64,000 bases of DNA from Caribbeanibacter sp964518305 (lineage in GTDB: Bacteria > Gemmatimonadota > Gemmatimonadetes > Palauibacterales > Palauibacteraceae): assembly GCA_964518305.1 (NCBI GenBank), contig CAZFDK010000004.1:1-64000 (forward strand), read 5' to 3'. How positions within the stretch are numbered: position 1 is the first letter of the stretch; every line of letters begins with the position of its first letter. Shown here one piece after another: positions 52,232-59,874 of this stretch. A program made the translations under genes and the position numbers. A model generated the notes under the pieces. That model searched no databases and was not told where the DNA came from. It saw only the letters and a program-made list of their open reading frames with translations.

Positions 52232-52480
52232 CGGATGTCCACCGCCTTCAACTGCCGTCCACAGCAACCGACCGTGGGAGCGTGGCTCCCGACAGGACCG
52301 AACGCAACGAGCCGGCGTTTGAGGTCCATCGGAGCCGGGGGCACTCTGTCTGCCCGAACGATGCGGCTCGGCGCGCGGGCGCGCTGCGATGCTGCGATGC
52401 TCCGGTGCGTCGCCCGTCCCGGGCCGGCGCGATGAGGGCGGGAGACCGACGGCGTCCACGCTACGAGCAGGGAGAACGTA

Positions 52481-53455
52481 ATGATGGTGCTGGTCGGGGA
52501 CATCGGTGCCACGACGTGTCGCCTCGCACTGGCTCGGCCCGGGAGAGAGGAGCTTCACCGGCTCGAGTCGCGCGCGGACTATCGCAGCTCCGACTACGGC
52601 GGTCTGGGAGAGGTGGTGGCCCGATACCTGGAGGAGATCGAGGAGCGGCCCGGGCGGGCAGCCTTCGGCGTGGCCGCGCCCGTCCGTTCGGGGCGCGCCC
52701 GGTTCGCGAACCTCCCGTGGGAGGTGTCGGAGGAGCATCTCTCACGGCGGATCGGAATCGAAGACATCCGGCTGCTGAATGACTTCGAGGCGCTCTGCCA
52801 CGCGGTTCCTCTGCTCGGCGACGACGACCTCGTCGAGCTGCTGTCCGGGACCCCGGAGGGGGGCACGGTGGCGGTCCTGGGCGCCGGCACCGGACTGGGC
52901 CACGGCTTCGTCACCCGTTCCGGCCAGCGGGAGGAGGTGCACTCCTCGGAGGCGGGACACGTGGATTTCGCCCCCCGTACCCCGGTCCAGGAAGCACTGC
53001 TCCGGTGGCTCCGTGACCGGTACGGCCGCGCGTCCTGTGAGCGCGTGGTCTCCGGGCCGGGCCTCGTCGATATCTACCGCTTCCTGGTGGCGACCGACCG
53101 GGCCGAGGAGGACCCGCACACGGCCGCACGCATGGAGGGAGAGGACCCGGCTGCGGTCATCTCGACGCTGGGCATGGACGGCAGTGATCCGGCCTGTCGC
53201 CGGGCCCTCGATATCTTCGTATCGGCCTACGGCGCTCAGGCCGGCAATTTCGCCCTCGCCGTCCAGGCCACGGGAGGCGTCTTCCTGGGAGGCGGCATCG
53301 CACCGAAGATCCTTCCCGCCCTCCGCCGGGAGCGGTTCAGTCGCGCCTTCCTCGAGAAGGGGAAGTTGGCCTCCATGATGGAATCCATTCCGGTTCGGGC
53401 GATCACGGAGACGGACGCAGCGCTCCTCGGGGCGGCGCGGGCGGCCGTCCGGTGA
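52481..53455 (+). CDS. glk: Glucokinase
   Basis: 324 residues, two tandem ATGs after GGGAGAACGTA. Proteobacterial-type Glk (PF02685): MVLVGDIGATTCRLALARPG, GVAAPVRSGRARFANLPWEV, DIRLLNDFEALCHAVPLL, AVLGAGTGLGHGFVTRSG, SEAGHVDFAPRTPVQEAL and GGVFLGGGIAPKILPAL. Phosphorylates glucose with ATP to glucose-6-phosphate, consistent with use of glucose released by the divergent GH15 enzyme and supply of substrate for OtsA. Confidence 0.92.
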   Translation: MMVLVGDIGATTCRLALARPGREELHRLESRADYRSSDYGGLGEVVARYLEEIEERPGRAAFGVAAPVRSGRARFANLPWEVSEEHLSRRIGIEDIRLLNDFEALCHAVPLLGDDDLVELLSGTPEGGTVAVLGAGTGLGHGFVTRSGQREEVHSSEAGHVDFAPRTPVQEALLRWLRDRYGRASCERVVSGPGLVDIYRFLVATDRAEEDPHTAARMEGEDPAAVISTLGMDGSDPACRRALDIFVSAYGAQAGNFALAVQATGGVFLGGGIAPKILPALRRERFSRAFLEKGKLASMMESIPVRAITETDAALLGAARAAVR

Positions 53456-53496
53456 GATCCGGCCCGACCCGGTCCGGACCTGGCGACGGCGGCCCG

Positions 53497-54267
53497 CTAC
53501 AGCTCGCGCCGGACGACGAGGACGGGCCTGTCGGTGCCGTCGGCGAGGCGGCGTGAAAAGTCGCCGAAGATCGTCTGGCGCACCGATGGCTCGGTCTCGC
53601 CTATGACGACCACGTCGTGCTCCCGTGCGGCCTCCTCCACGACGCCTTCCGGGTCGTCGTCGACGGCGAGGCGCATCTCGATCCGGTCGCCGTCGACCCC
53701 CTCCTCCCGCACCAGCTCTCGCCTGAGCAGCTCCATCTCCCTGCGCGGTTCTTCCCTGTCTGCCTCTTCTTCCTCCTCGGCGTCCTCTTTCTCCGACGCG
53801 ACGTAGAGGAGAGTCGCCCGGTACGTCCCGTTCTGCATCAGGCCGGCAAGAACGTTGATCACCCGCGTGGCCATGGGTCCGGGGCGCACGGCCGCGAGGA
53901 TTCGCTCCAGGCTGTAGACGGGCTTCGCGAGGAGGATGGCGTGGCACCCCTGCTCCACGGCCGTCCGCTCGACGGCCTCGAGCCTGTCGGGCACGAACAC
54001 CAGCTCCGACCCGACCTCGACCCCGGCCTCGGCGAAGGCAGCTGCCACTTCGTCCAGCGACGTCGAGGTCTCGGACTCGACTTGCTCGCGAGCCTGCTCG
54101 GGTGCTGTCTGCTCCGGCACGAGGTACGTGCCGAGGAGACAGACCTTCATCGGACGGTGCAGCTCGATCAGGAGCGGCGAGATCTGCTCCGGGTCGGGCA
54201 CCTCCACCGAGACGAGCACCCTGAGCTTCTCGTCGTTTCCGGCGCTCTCCTCGTCGCCGATAATCAC
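53497..54267 (-). CDS. Usp-like stress protein, coupled to amino-acid permease
   Basis: 256 residues from a GTG after GGAGGCGAGCAGAC. It has one divergent N-terminal alpha/beta domain (LRVLVSVEVPDPEQISPLLI; FVPDRLEAVERTAVEQGCHA) and a C-terminal Usp-like domain (HDVVVIGETEPSVRQTIFGD then RPVLVVRREL), lacking the GxxG-9x-G(S) ATP signature. A central acidic stretch (EKEDAEEEEEADREE) separates the halves. It overlaps the permease stop by GTGA, so it may act as a cytosolic regulator of the transporter, as Usp domains do in archaeal/haloarchaeal APC permeases. Confidence 0.7.
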   Translation of the reverse strand: MIIGDEESAGNDEKLRVLVSVEVPDPEQISPLLIELHRPMKVCLLGTYLVPEQTAPEQAREQVESETSTSLDEVAAAFAEAGVEVGSELVFVPDRLEAVERTAVEQGCHAILLAKPVYSLERILAAVRPGPMATRVINVLAGLMQNGTYRATLLYVASEKEDAEEEEEADREEPRREMELLRRELVREEGVDGDRIEMRLAVDDDPEGVVEEAAREHDVVVIGETEPSVRQTIFGDFSRRLADGTDRPVLVVRREL

Positions 54268-55703
54268 GTCTGCTCGCCTCCTCTGTTCTCGGGTAGTGCG
54301 TCCTCGAGCCCCGGGAAGTCCGAGGCCGCGCGGGACGCGTATCCAAGATACCAGGCCAGGCTGGCGGCGATCACGCCGCCTCCGATCCAGACGGAAAGCG
54401 GCTGCATGAAGGCGATCAGGCCGAAGCTCGCCGCCGCCCCCAGGGCGGGAACCACCGGGTGTCCGGGACACTCGAAGTCGGGCCGATAGCCGGCAGGCGA
54501 CGCCCGTCGGACCCTGATCAGCACCAGGCAGACGAGGCCGTACATCACCAGATGGAGGAGGGACGCCACCTCCGCCAGGAGCTCGACCCGTCCCAGGAGC
54601 ACCAGGGCGGTGATGGGCGCGCCCGTCAGGAGAAGGGCGACGTGGGGCGTTCGAAACCGCTCGCTGATCCGGTCCAGACCGGGGGGCAACAGGCGATCTC
54701 GGCTCAGTGCGTAGAGGGTTCTCGAGGAGCTGAGGATCGACGCGTTGGCGCTCGACAGGGTGGCGAAGACGCCGGCTGCCAGCAGGGCCACCGCTCCGGC
54801 GGGCCCGAGAAGCTCACGTGCCACGCCGACGACGGCGACCTCCCCCAGCTCGGCCAGGCGCTGGCTGCCGAGAAGGCTGGTGGCCACGAAGATCGTCAGA
54901 ACATAGAGCGTGCCCACCACCAGGACGCTGCCCACCAGCGCCCGCGGCAGGTTGCGGGAGGGCTCGCGGATCTCGCCGGCCACCGTGGCTATCTGGGCGA
55001 ATCCGAGATACGAGGTGAACACGAGGGCCGCGGTGGTGAAGACGGGCAGCGTGCCGAAGGGAGCGAACGCCTCGGGGATCCGTTCGGCGCCGAAGAGGCC
55101 GGTGGCGTCCATGCCTCCGTAGACCAGGAACACTCCGAGGATGACGCCGAGCGCGCCGACGATCACGTTCTGGAGATTACCGCTCTTGCGGGTGCCGGCA
55201 ATGCTGATGCCGGTGAGAAGCGCCGCCGTGGCAGCCCCGACGATGGCCGTCGGCTCGCCCACGCCGACTCCGATCCTGTCGAGGGTGTCGCTGAGGTAAT
55301 AACCGAAGCCGACCAGGTAGAAGGCGGCGGCGAACATGAGTCCGCACCACTGTCCGAGCCCCATCAGCGTGCCCGCGAGCGGTCCGAGTCCCCTGGAGAT
55401 GAAGTGGTAGACGCCGCCGCTCTCCGGCATGGCCGTGGCCAGCTCCGCCGTGGGCAGGGCGACCAGCAGCGCGATGCCGGCACCGATGGCGAAGGAGAGC
55501 GTGGAGGCGGGACCGGCCCTTCCGGCCGCCAGCCCGGGAAAGACGAAGATGCCCGCCCCGACCATGGTCCCGACACCGATGGCCAGTGCCTCCCTGAGGC
55601 CCAGTGAACGCTCCAGCCGGCGCTCCCGGACGCTGCTCGGATCGGCGGCATCGGTTCCGTTCGTCTCGCCTCCCGGCCCGGGAGGGGGGTCCGGACCCGT
55701 CAC
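54264..55703 (-). CDS. APC family amino-acid permease
   Basis: About 479 residues (start at GTG 55703 is tentative; a longer frame to 55835 adds a Gly/Pro-rich tail). Twelve membrane helices of the APC (LeuT-fold) type: SLGLREALAIGVGTMVGAGI, FVFPGLAAGRAGPASTLSFA, ESGGVYHFISRGLGPLAGTL, GFAQIATVAGEIREPSRNLP, and ANASILSSSRTLYALSRDRL. It probably imports or exchanges amino acids. The Usp-like gene downstream overlaps its stop by four bases. Divergent from dodecin with a CTTCCCCAC element between. Confidence 0.85.
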   Translation of the reverse strand: MTGPDPPPGPGGETNGTDAADPSSVRERRLERSLGLREALAIGVGTMVGAGIFVFPGLAAGRAGPASTLSFAIGAGIALLVALPTAELATAMPESGGVYHFISRGLGPLAGTLMGLGQWCGLMFAAAFYLVGFGYYLSDTLDRIGVGVGEPTAIVGAATAALLTGISIAGTRKSGNLQNVIVGALGVILGVFLVYGGMDATGLFGAERIPEAFAPFGTLPVFTTAALVFTSYLGFAQIATVAGEIREPSRNLPRALVGSVLVVGTLYVLTIFVATSLLGSQRLAELGEVAVVGVARELLGPAGAVALLAAGVFATLSSANASILSSSRTLYALSRDRLLPPGLDRISERFRTPHVALLLTGAPITALVLLGRVELLAEVASLLHLVMYGLVCLVLIRVRRASPAGYRPDFECPGHPVVPALGAAASFGLIAFMQPLSVWIGGGVIAASLAWYLGYASRAASDFPGLEDALPENRGGEQT

Positions 55704-55754
55704 GGCCGCAGGGGCGGTGAGGCCGCCGCCACGGCGCTGGCCGGGCGCGGTGAC

Positions 55755-55763
55755 CTTCCCCAC
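55755..55763 (+). promoter_or_regulatory. CTTCCCCAC element upstream of dodecin
   Basis: CTTCCCCAC on the plus strand, 156 bases before the dodecin start; with CGGGGA downstream it forms a loose inverted repeat (CCCC-ACATATC-CGGGG). The region is divergent with the amino-acid permease. No good -10 box is found at the spacing seen for other copies; CATCGC at 47 bases is weak. Confidence 0.4.
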
Positions 55764-55919
55764 ATATCCGGGGACGCCTCCCCCACTCGCGGCGAGGAGA
55801 CGTCCCCGACATCGCGACGTCCCGCGTTCGTCCACCCTTCAGGCTGCACAGGTGAGCAGTGACGGCAGCCGATTGCGCCGGCACGCGCCGCAGTCTCTAC
55901 CCGAACCGGGAGCAGCACC

Positions 55920-56132
55920 ATGACCAGCATCGCAAAGTGCATCGAGATCATAAGCGAATCGGAGGACAGCTTCGACGACGCCGTCGACAACGCCGTCGCG
56001 GAGGCGTCGAAGACGGTGAGCAACATCAAGTCGCTCTGGGTCGAGAATATGAGCGTGACGGTCGAGGACGAGGAGATCCAGAAGTACCGGGTGAACGCCA
56101 AGGTCACGTTCCTGGTCGAGGGCCACGAGTGA
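55920..56132 (+). CDS. Dodecin family flavin-binding protein
   Basis: 70 residues, the exact size of dodecin. The fold pattern is present: SIAKCIEIISESEDSFDDAV, NAVAEASKTVSNIKSLWVEN and YRVNAKVTFLVEGHE, with Trp in KSLWVEN which stacks against flavin. Dodecins assemble as dodecamers that sequester flavins or coenzyme A and protect against photoreduction. Start ATG after GGGAGCAGCACC. The stop overlaps the next gene start (GTGA). Confidence 0.92.
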   Translation: MTSIAKCIEIISESEDSFDDAVDNAVAEASKTVSNIKSLWVENMSVTVEDEEIQKYRVNAKVTFLVEGHE

Positions 56133-56842
56133 GGGCCGGTCCCGGATCGGACACCAGCGGGAGTTCCGGGGACGCAGAACCGTTCGGGGATCGCGTCGAA
56201 GCCGGGCGACAGCTCGGCCGCCGCCTGCGGGAGGAGTACGGAGAGCGCGGCGACCTGCTGGTACTGGGGCTACCCCGGGGGGGCGTGCCCGTGGCACGGG
56301 AGGTGGCCCGGGCCCTCGGCGCGCCCCTGGACGTGCTCGTGGTCCGCAAGCTCGGCGTGCCGAGCCAGCCGGAGCTGGCGTTCGGAGCCATCGCAACGGG
56401 CGGGGAGCGGTACCTGGATCGGGACATGGTCGGCAGGCTGGGGCTGTCCGGAGAACAGGTGGACGAAGTCGTCGCCCGGGAACGGGAGGAACTCCGCCGC
56501 AGGGAGGAGGAGTACCGTGGCGGCGCGGGTGATCTCCGAGTGGCGGGAAGGACGGTGCTCGTGGTCGACGACGGAGTGGCCACGGGGGCGACCCTGCAGG
56601 CCGCGCTCCGGGTCCTTCGAGAGGCCGACGCCGGGAGAGTCGTCGCCGCCGTGCCGGTGGCTCCCGCCGAATCCCTGGAGCAGCTGGAGGAGGACGCCGA
56701 CGACGTGGTCTGTCTCCGCACGCCCGAGCCGTTCGTCGCCATCAGCCCGCACTACCGGAGCTTCCCGCAGACGACGGACGACGAGGTGCGCAGGCTCCTG
56801 GCGGAGACGCCGGGAACGGCGGATCCGGGAAGCGAGCACTGA
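56129..56842 (+). CDS. Phosphoribosyltransferase family protein
   Basis: 237 residues, GTG start overlapping the dodecin stop. Type I PRTase domain with a hydrophobic first strand (LLVLGLPRGGVPVAREVARA), ELAFGAIATGGERYLDRDMV, a charged helix (REREELRRREEEYRGGAG) and the PRPP loop VLVVDDGVATGATLQAALRV. Such proteins appear frequently in stress clusters with Usp, dienelactone hydrolase or erythromycin esterase genes; substrate unknown. Coupled to dodecin, which may point to flavin or nucleotide homeostasis (inference). Confidence 0.85.
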   Translation: MRAGPGSDTSGSSGDAEPFGDRVEAGRQLGRRLREEYGERGDLLVLGLPRGGVPVAREVARALGAPLDVLVVRKLGVPSQPELAFGAIATGGERYLDRDMVGRLGLSGEQVDEVVAREREELRRREEEYRGGAGDLRVAGRTVLVVDDGVATGATLQAALRVLREADAGRVVAAVPVAPAESLEQLEEDADDVVCLRTPEPFVAISPHYRSFPQTTDDEVRRLLAETPGTADPGSEH

Positions 56843-56949
56843 CAGCGGTGGGAGGCGTGATCCCGTGACCGTATCCCGACATGTTATACGGTGGGCGGGA
56901 CGTGACTGCTCGCCGACTCGCTGTTCCGCGATCGAACATCCCGCGTGAA

Positions 56950-58461
56950 ATGATGGTCGACGTTCCGGGCGATCGGCTGGTCGTGGCTTCGAACAGGTTG
57001 CCGATCGACCTCGAGCGCACGGCGGACGGCGAATGGACCGCCGAGCCCGGGTCCGGCGGACTGGTCACCGCTCTCAGCCCGGTGCTGGAGCAGACCGCCG
57101 GCCTGTGGGTCGGGTGGCCGGGTACCGTATCGGCCGATCCGATCCCCGCGGTACGGCGGGCCCTGCAGCGTCTCTCGGAGCAGACCAGCTACGAGCTGGC
57201 TCCGGTCTGGATGAGCGAGCGGGAGCGGGACGCCTACTACTACGGGTTCTCGAACGAGGTCCTGTGGCCGCTGCTGCACGACCTCCAGGGCCGCTACCAC
57301 TTCGACCCCGACTACTGGACGGCCTACCGGGACGTCAACAGACGGTTCGCGGAGACCCTGGCCGGCGTCCTGACGTCGGACGATTACCTCTGGGTGCACG
57401 ACTACCACCTGATGCGGGTCGCGGCCGAGCTCCGGGACATCGGCGTGTCGGCGCCGACGGGCTATTTCCTCCACACGTCGTTCCCCGCGCCGGACCTGTA
57501 CGTCAAGCTACCGTGGCGATACGAGCTTCTCCAGTCTCTCCTCCAGTACGATCTCATCGGCTTCCAGACGCTCCGGGACCGCCAGAACTTCCTGGATTGT
57601 GTGCGGAAGTTCCTGCCCGGGACGGCCATAGAGGGCACCGGGTCGGTCGTGACGGGCCACCGGAACGAGCGGTCGGTGCGGGTCGGGGCGTTCCCCATAA
57701 GCATCGATGTCGACGAGTTCGTGGACGTCGCCGGAAGCCGGGAAGTCGAGGAGCACAGGCAGCGCATCCGCCGGAATCTTCCCGATCGCGAGATCCTGCT
57801 GAGCGTCTCGCGACTCGACTACACCAAGGGAATACCGGAGCAGCTCGAGGCCTTCCGCGCCGCGCTGGAGCGCCACCCGGATCTCCGGGGCAGCGTGAGC
57901 CTGGTGGCGGTCGTCGTGCCGAGCCGGGAGGGAATTCCCGAGTACTCGGACCTGAAGTCGGACGTCGAGATCCTCGTCGGGGAGATAAACGGCCGCTTCG
58001 CCGAGGGAGGATGGGTGCCGGTGCACTACATGTATCGTTCGCTCTCCCGGCCCGAGCTCGTCGCCTACTACCGGAGCGCCGCCGCCATGCTCGTCGCCCC
58101 GCTCAAGGACGGGATGAACCTCGTGGCCAAGGAGTACTGCGCCGTCCAGGAGGAGGGGGAGGGCGCGCTCCTGTTGAGCGAATTCGCCGGAGCCGCCGCC
58201 CAGCTCCAGGACGGCGCGATCCTGGTGAACCCGTACGACGTGGTCCGGACCGCCGACGCCATCCACACGGCGCTGACCATGGACGCAGGCGAGCGCCGTC
58301 GGCGGATGGGGCACCTGCGATCGGAGATCGAGGCGCAGGACATCTACTGGTGGGTCGAGAACTTCTTCCGGGCCGCAGGGGCCGACACCCTGGCGGGATT
58401 TCCCAGTCTCCGTGAGTACCGGCCCTGGGGCCGGGGCCGCATGGAGCCGCGGGGCGGTTGA
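56950..58461 (+). CDS. otsA: Trehalose-6-phosphate synthase
   Basis: About 503 residues from the ATG at 56950; upstream in-frame starts at 56881 (ATG) and 56902 (GTG after GGTGGGCGGGAC) are possible. GT20 landmarks: LVVASNRLPIDLERTADGEW, SGGLVTALSPVLEQTAGLWVGW, WVHDYHLMRVAAELR, FFLHTSFPAP-like GYFLHTSFPAPDL, LLQYDLIGFQTLRDRQNFLD, LSVSRLDYTKGIPEQLEAF and APLKDGMNLVAKEYCAVQ. It transfers glucose from a nucleotide sugar to glucose-6-phosphate. No OtsB phosphatase is adjacent. Trehalose is a desiccation and osmotic protectant, in keeping with neighbours. Confidence 0.92.
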   Translation: MMVDVPGDRLVVASNRLPIDLERTADGEWTAEPGSGGLVTALSPVLEQTAGLWVGWPGTVSADPIPAVRRALQRLSEQTSYELAPVWMSERERDAYYYGFSNEVLWPLLHDLQGRYHFDPDYWTAYRDVNRRFAETLAGVLTSDDYLWVHDYHLMRVAAELRDIGVSAPTGYFLHTSFPAPDLYVKLPWRYELLQSLLQYDLIGFQTLRDRQNFLDCVRKFLPGTAIEGTGSVVTGHRNERSVRVGAFPISIDVDEFVDVAGSREVEEHRQRIRRNLPDREILLSVSRLDYTKGIPEQLEAFRAALERHPDLRGSVSLVAVVVPSREGIPEYSDLKSDVEILVGEINGRFAEGGWVPVHYMYRSLSRPELVAYYRSAAAMLVAPLKDGMNLVAKEYCAVQEEGEGALLLSEFAGAAAQLQDGAILVNPYDVVRTADAIHTALTMDAGERRRRMGHLRSEIEAQDIYWWVENFFRAAGADTLAGFPSLREYRPWGRGRMEPRGG

Positions 58462-58485
58462 CCCGTCGGAACGCGCCGTCCGAAG

Positions 58486-58546
58486 ATCTCCCACAGGCCA
58501 CGGGGAGGGGTCCCCCACGGATCGTCAACGCCCGGAAGGGTATTCT
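58486..58546 (+). promoter_or_regulatory. ATCTCCCAC/TCCCCCAC elements and TATTCT -10 upstream of small membrane protein
   Basis: ATCTCCCAC (58486-58494) and TCCCCCAC (58511-58518) lie upstream of the 75-residue gene. TATTCT (58541-58546) starts 47 bases after the first copy, the same spacing as at ackA, and about 58 bases before the start codon. CTCCC-ACAGGCCAC-GGGGAG is a partial inverted repeat. Genes on both sides run rightward, so the orientation is unambiguous. Confidence 0.45.
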
Positions 58547-58598
58547 TGGACGAGATCGCCAGGCGAGGGCCTTCAGCCACGGACGGAGGTGAACGAAG

Positions 58599-58826
58599 AT
58601 GAACATGTCGGACAAATCCCTGCTCTTCCTGGCCGGAGCGGGCCTGGGCGGGCTCCTCGGGGGATACCTGGTGCTGCGGAGGAATCGGGAGAAGATCGAG
58701 AGGGCGGCCCGCACGACGCGAGAGGTCGCGGATCAGGCGGAACGCGTGGCGGCGGCCCTGGAGCAGCTGAGCGCCGCCCTGGGCGTTCCGGAGGAAGCCG
58801 ACGAGCTGGAGGAGGCGGAGGCCTGA
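58599..58826 (+). CDS. Small YtxH-like membrane-anchored protein
   Basis: 75 residues, ATG after CGGAGGTGAACGAAG. One N-terminal glycine-rich membrane helix (LLFLAGAGLGGLLGGYLVL), a basic stop (RRNREK) and a coiled coil (TTREVADQAERVAAALEQLS) with an acidic tail. Similar to the YtxH-like stress proteins, function unknown. Confidence 0.72.
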   Translation: MNMSDKSLLFLAGAGLGGLLGGYLVLRRNREKIERAARTTREVADQAERVAAALEQLSAALGVPEEADELEEAEA

Positions 58827-58838
58827 CGGCTCCGGGCA

Positions 58839-58857
58839 GCCGCCGTCCGTCGGCGGC
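58839..58857. terminator. Terminator-like hairpin between convergent genes
   Basis: GCCGCCG (58839-58845) and CGGCGGC (58851-58857) with loop TCCGT form a perfect 7-bp GC stem in the 47-base gap between the convergent small membrane protein and nitroreductase genes. No T-run. Confidence 0.45.
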
Positions 58858-58873
58858 ACCTCTCTCCAGCGGC

Positions 58874-59620
58874 TCAGGGCCTGTGGCCGAGGGGCATGAG
58901 CCCCAGGGGAGCGTGATCGTCGGGGAGGGCCAGAACGTCCCGGACTCGCCCGTCGCGAAAGGCCCCGACCAGCACGGTGGCCAGGCCGAGGGCCTCGGCC
59001 TGCAGGTAGACGTTCTCGGCGGCGGCGCCGACTTCCATGTGTACATAGCGGTCTGCGCGACCGCCGTATCGACGCTCCGTGCGCTCGTAGACCGCGGCGA
59101 TGACCACGACCGCCGGTGCCGATCGAATCCAGCTCTGGTTCAGGGCCGCCCGCGCCAGCTCGCCCCGGTGGTCACCGTCCGTGGCACGCACGAGTTCGTG
59201 CCCGGCGGGCCGATACCGGTAGACTCCGCTCGTCAGTTCGCTCACCTCGCCTGCAGCGACGTACACCTCCAGGGGATAGAGGGCCCCGGCGGAGGGAGCG
59301 GCCCGGAGATCCCGTCGGGGCTCGGTGATGCCCTGGGCGGCCCACAGGATCTGGCCGAGGTCGTCCAGCGAGAGGGGCCGGTCGCCGTAGTCCCGCCGGG
59401 AGCGGCGATCCTCGATCGCCGCTTCCGTGGACAGGTCTCCCGTCCGCTCCGGCTCGGGGAGCTCCACCACGTCACTTACCTCCTGAGCCGAGGCGGACCC
59501 GGGCACCGTCCAGGCGCACGCGAGCGCCGACGCCAAAGCCGCGCAGACAGCCGCGCCCCGCAGCGATCGATCAGCGAGCGGACGCGGTGCCGCTGCACGA
59601 CGTTTGCCCTCCGCGGTCAT
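58874..59620 (-). CDS. Exported SagB/ThcOx-type nitroreductase-like protein
   Basis: 248 residues with a signal peptide (SLRGAAVCAALASALACAWT, VPGSASAQE). The nitroreductase domain has the SagB-type opening IEDRRSRRDYGDRPLSLDDL, the FMN-contact SAGALYPLEVYVAAGEV, ARAALNQSWIRSAPAVVVIA and HMEVGAAAENVYLQAEALGL with the C-terminal FMN loop LVGAFRDGRVRDVLALP. SagB/ThcOx enzymes dehydrogenate azolines in peptide natural products, but no precursor peptide or cyclodehydratase is nearby, so a stand-alone FMN oxidoreductase in the periplasm is more likely. Confidence 0.83.
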   Translation of the reverse strand: MTAEGKRRAAAPRPLADRSLRGAAVCAALASALACAWTVPGSASAQEVSDVVELPEPERTGDLSTEAAIEDRRSRRDYGDRPLSLDDLGQILWAAQGITEPRRDLRAAPSAGALYPLEVYVAAGEVSELTSGVYRYRPAGHELVRATDGDHRGELARAALNQSWIRSAPAVVVIAAVYERTERRYGGRADRYVHMEVGAAAENVYLQAEALGLATVLVGAFRDGRVRDVLALPDDHAPLGLMPLGHRP

Positions 59621-59874
59621 CGCGAATCATCCTCGTCTGCGGCTCGTGATGGACATCCCGGCTCCGCCCCGGACGGCATGCGAGCACTCGGCCGGCGGTT
59701 TCCGACCATGGAAGAGGCAATAGAAGAGGCACCGGGCAGATACACCGCAACGGTGTGCGAGGGCGAGCCGGGTCTCCGGCCGACCGGAAGCCGCGGCTGC
59801 AGCGGCGACGGCGGGACCTCGAGATCCGAAGCGGACGCTGTGTCCGGGAGCCGATTCCGCAGGGAGGTCCAGTG

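Noticed and set aside
58874..59620. RiPP (thiazole/oxazole peptide) cluster suggested by the SagB-like protein
   Set aside because: No precursor peptide, cyclodehydratase (YcaO) or leader-binding protein nearby, and the protein has a signal peptide.
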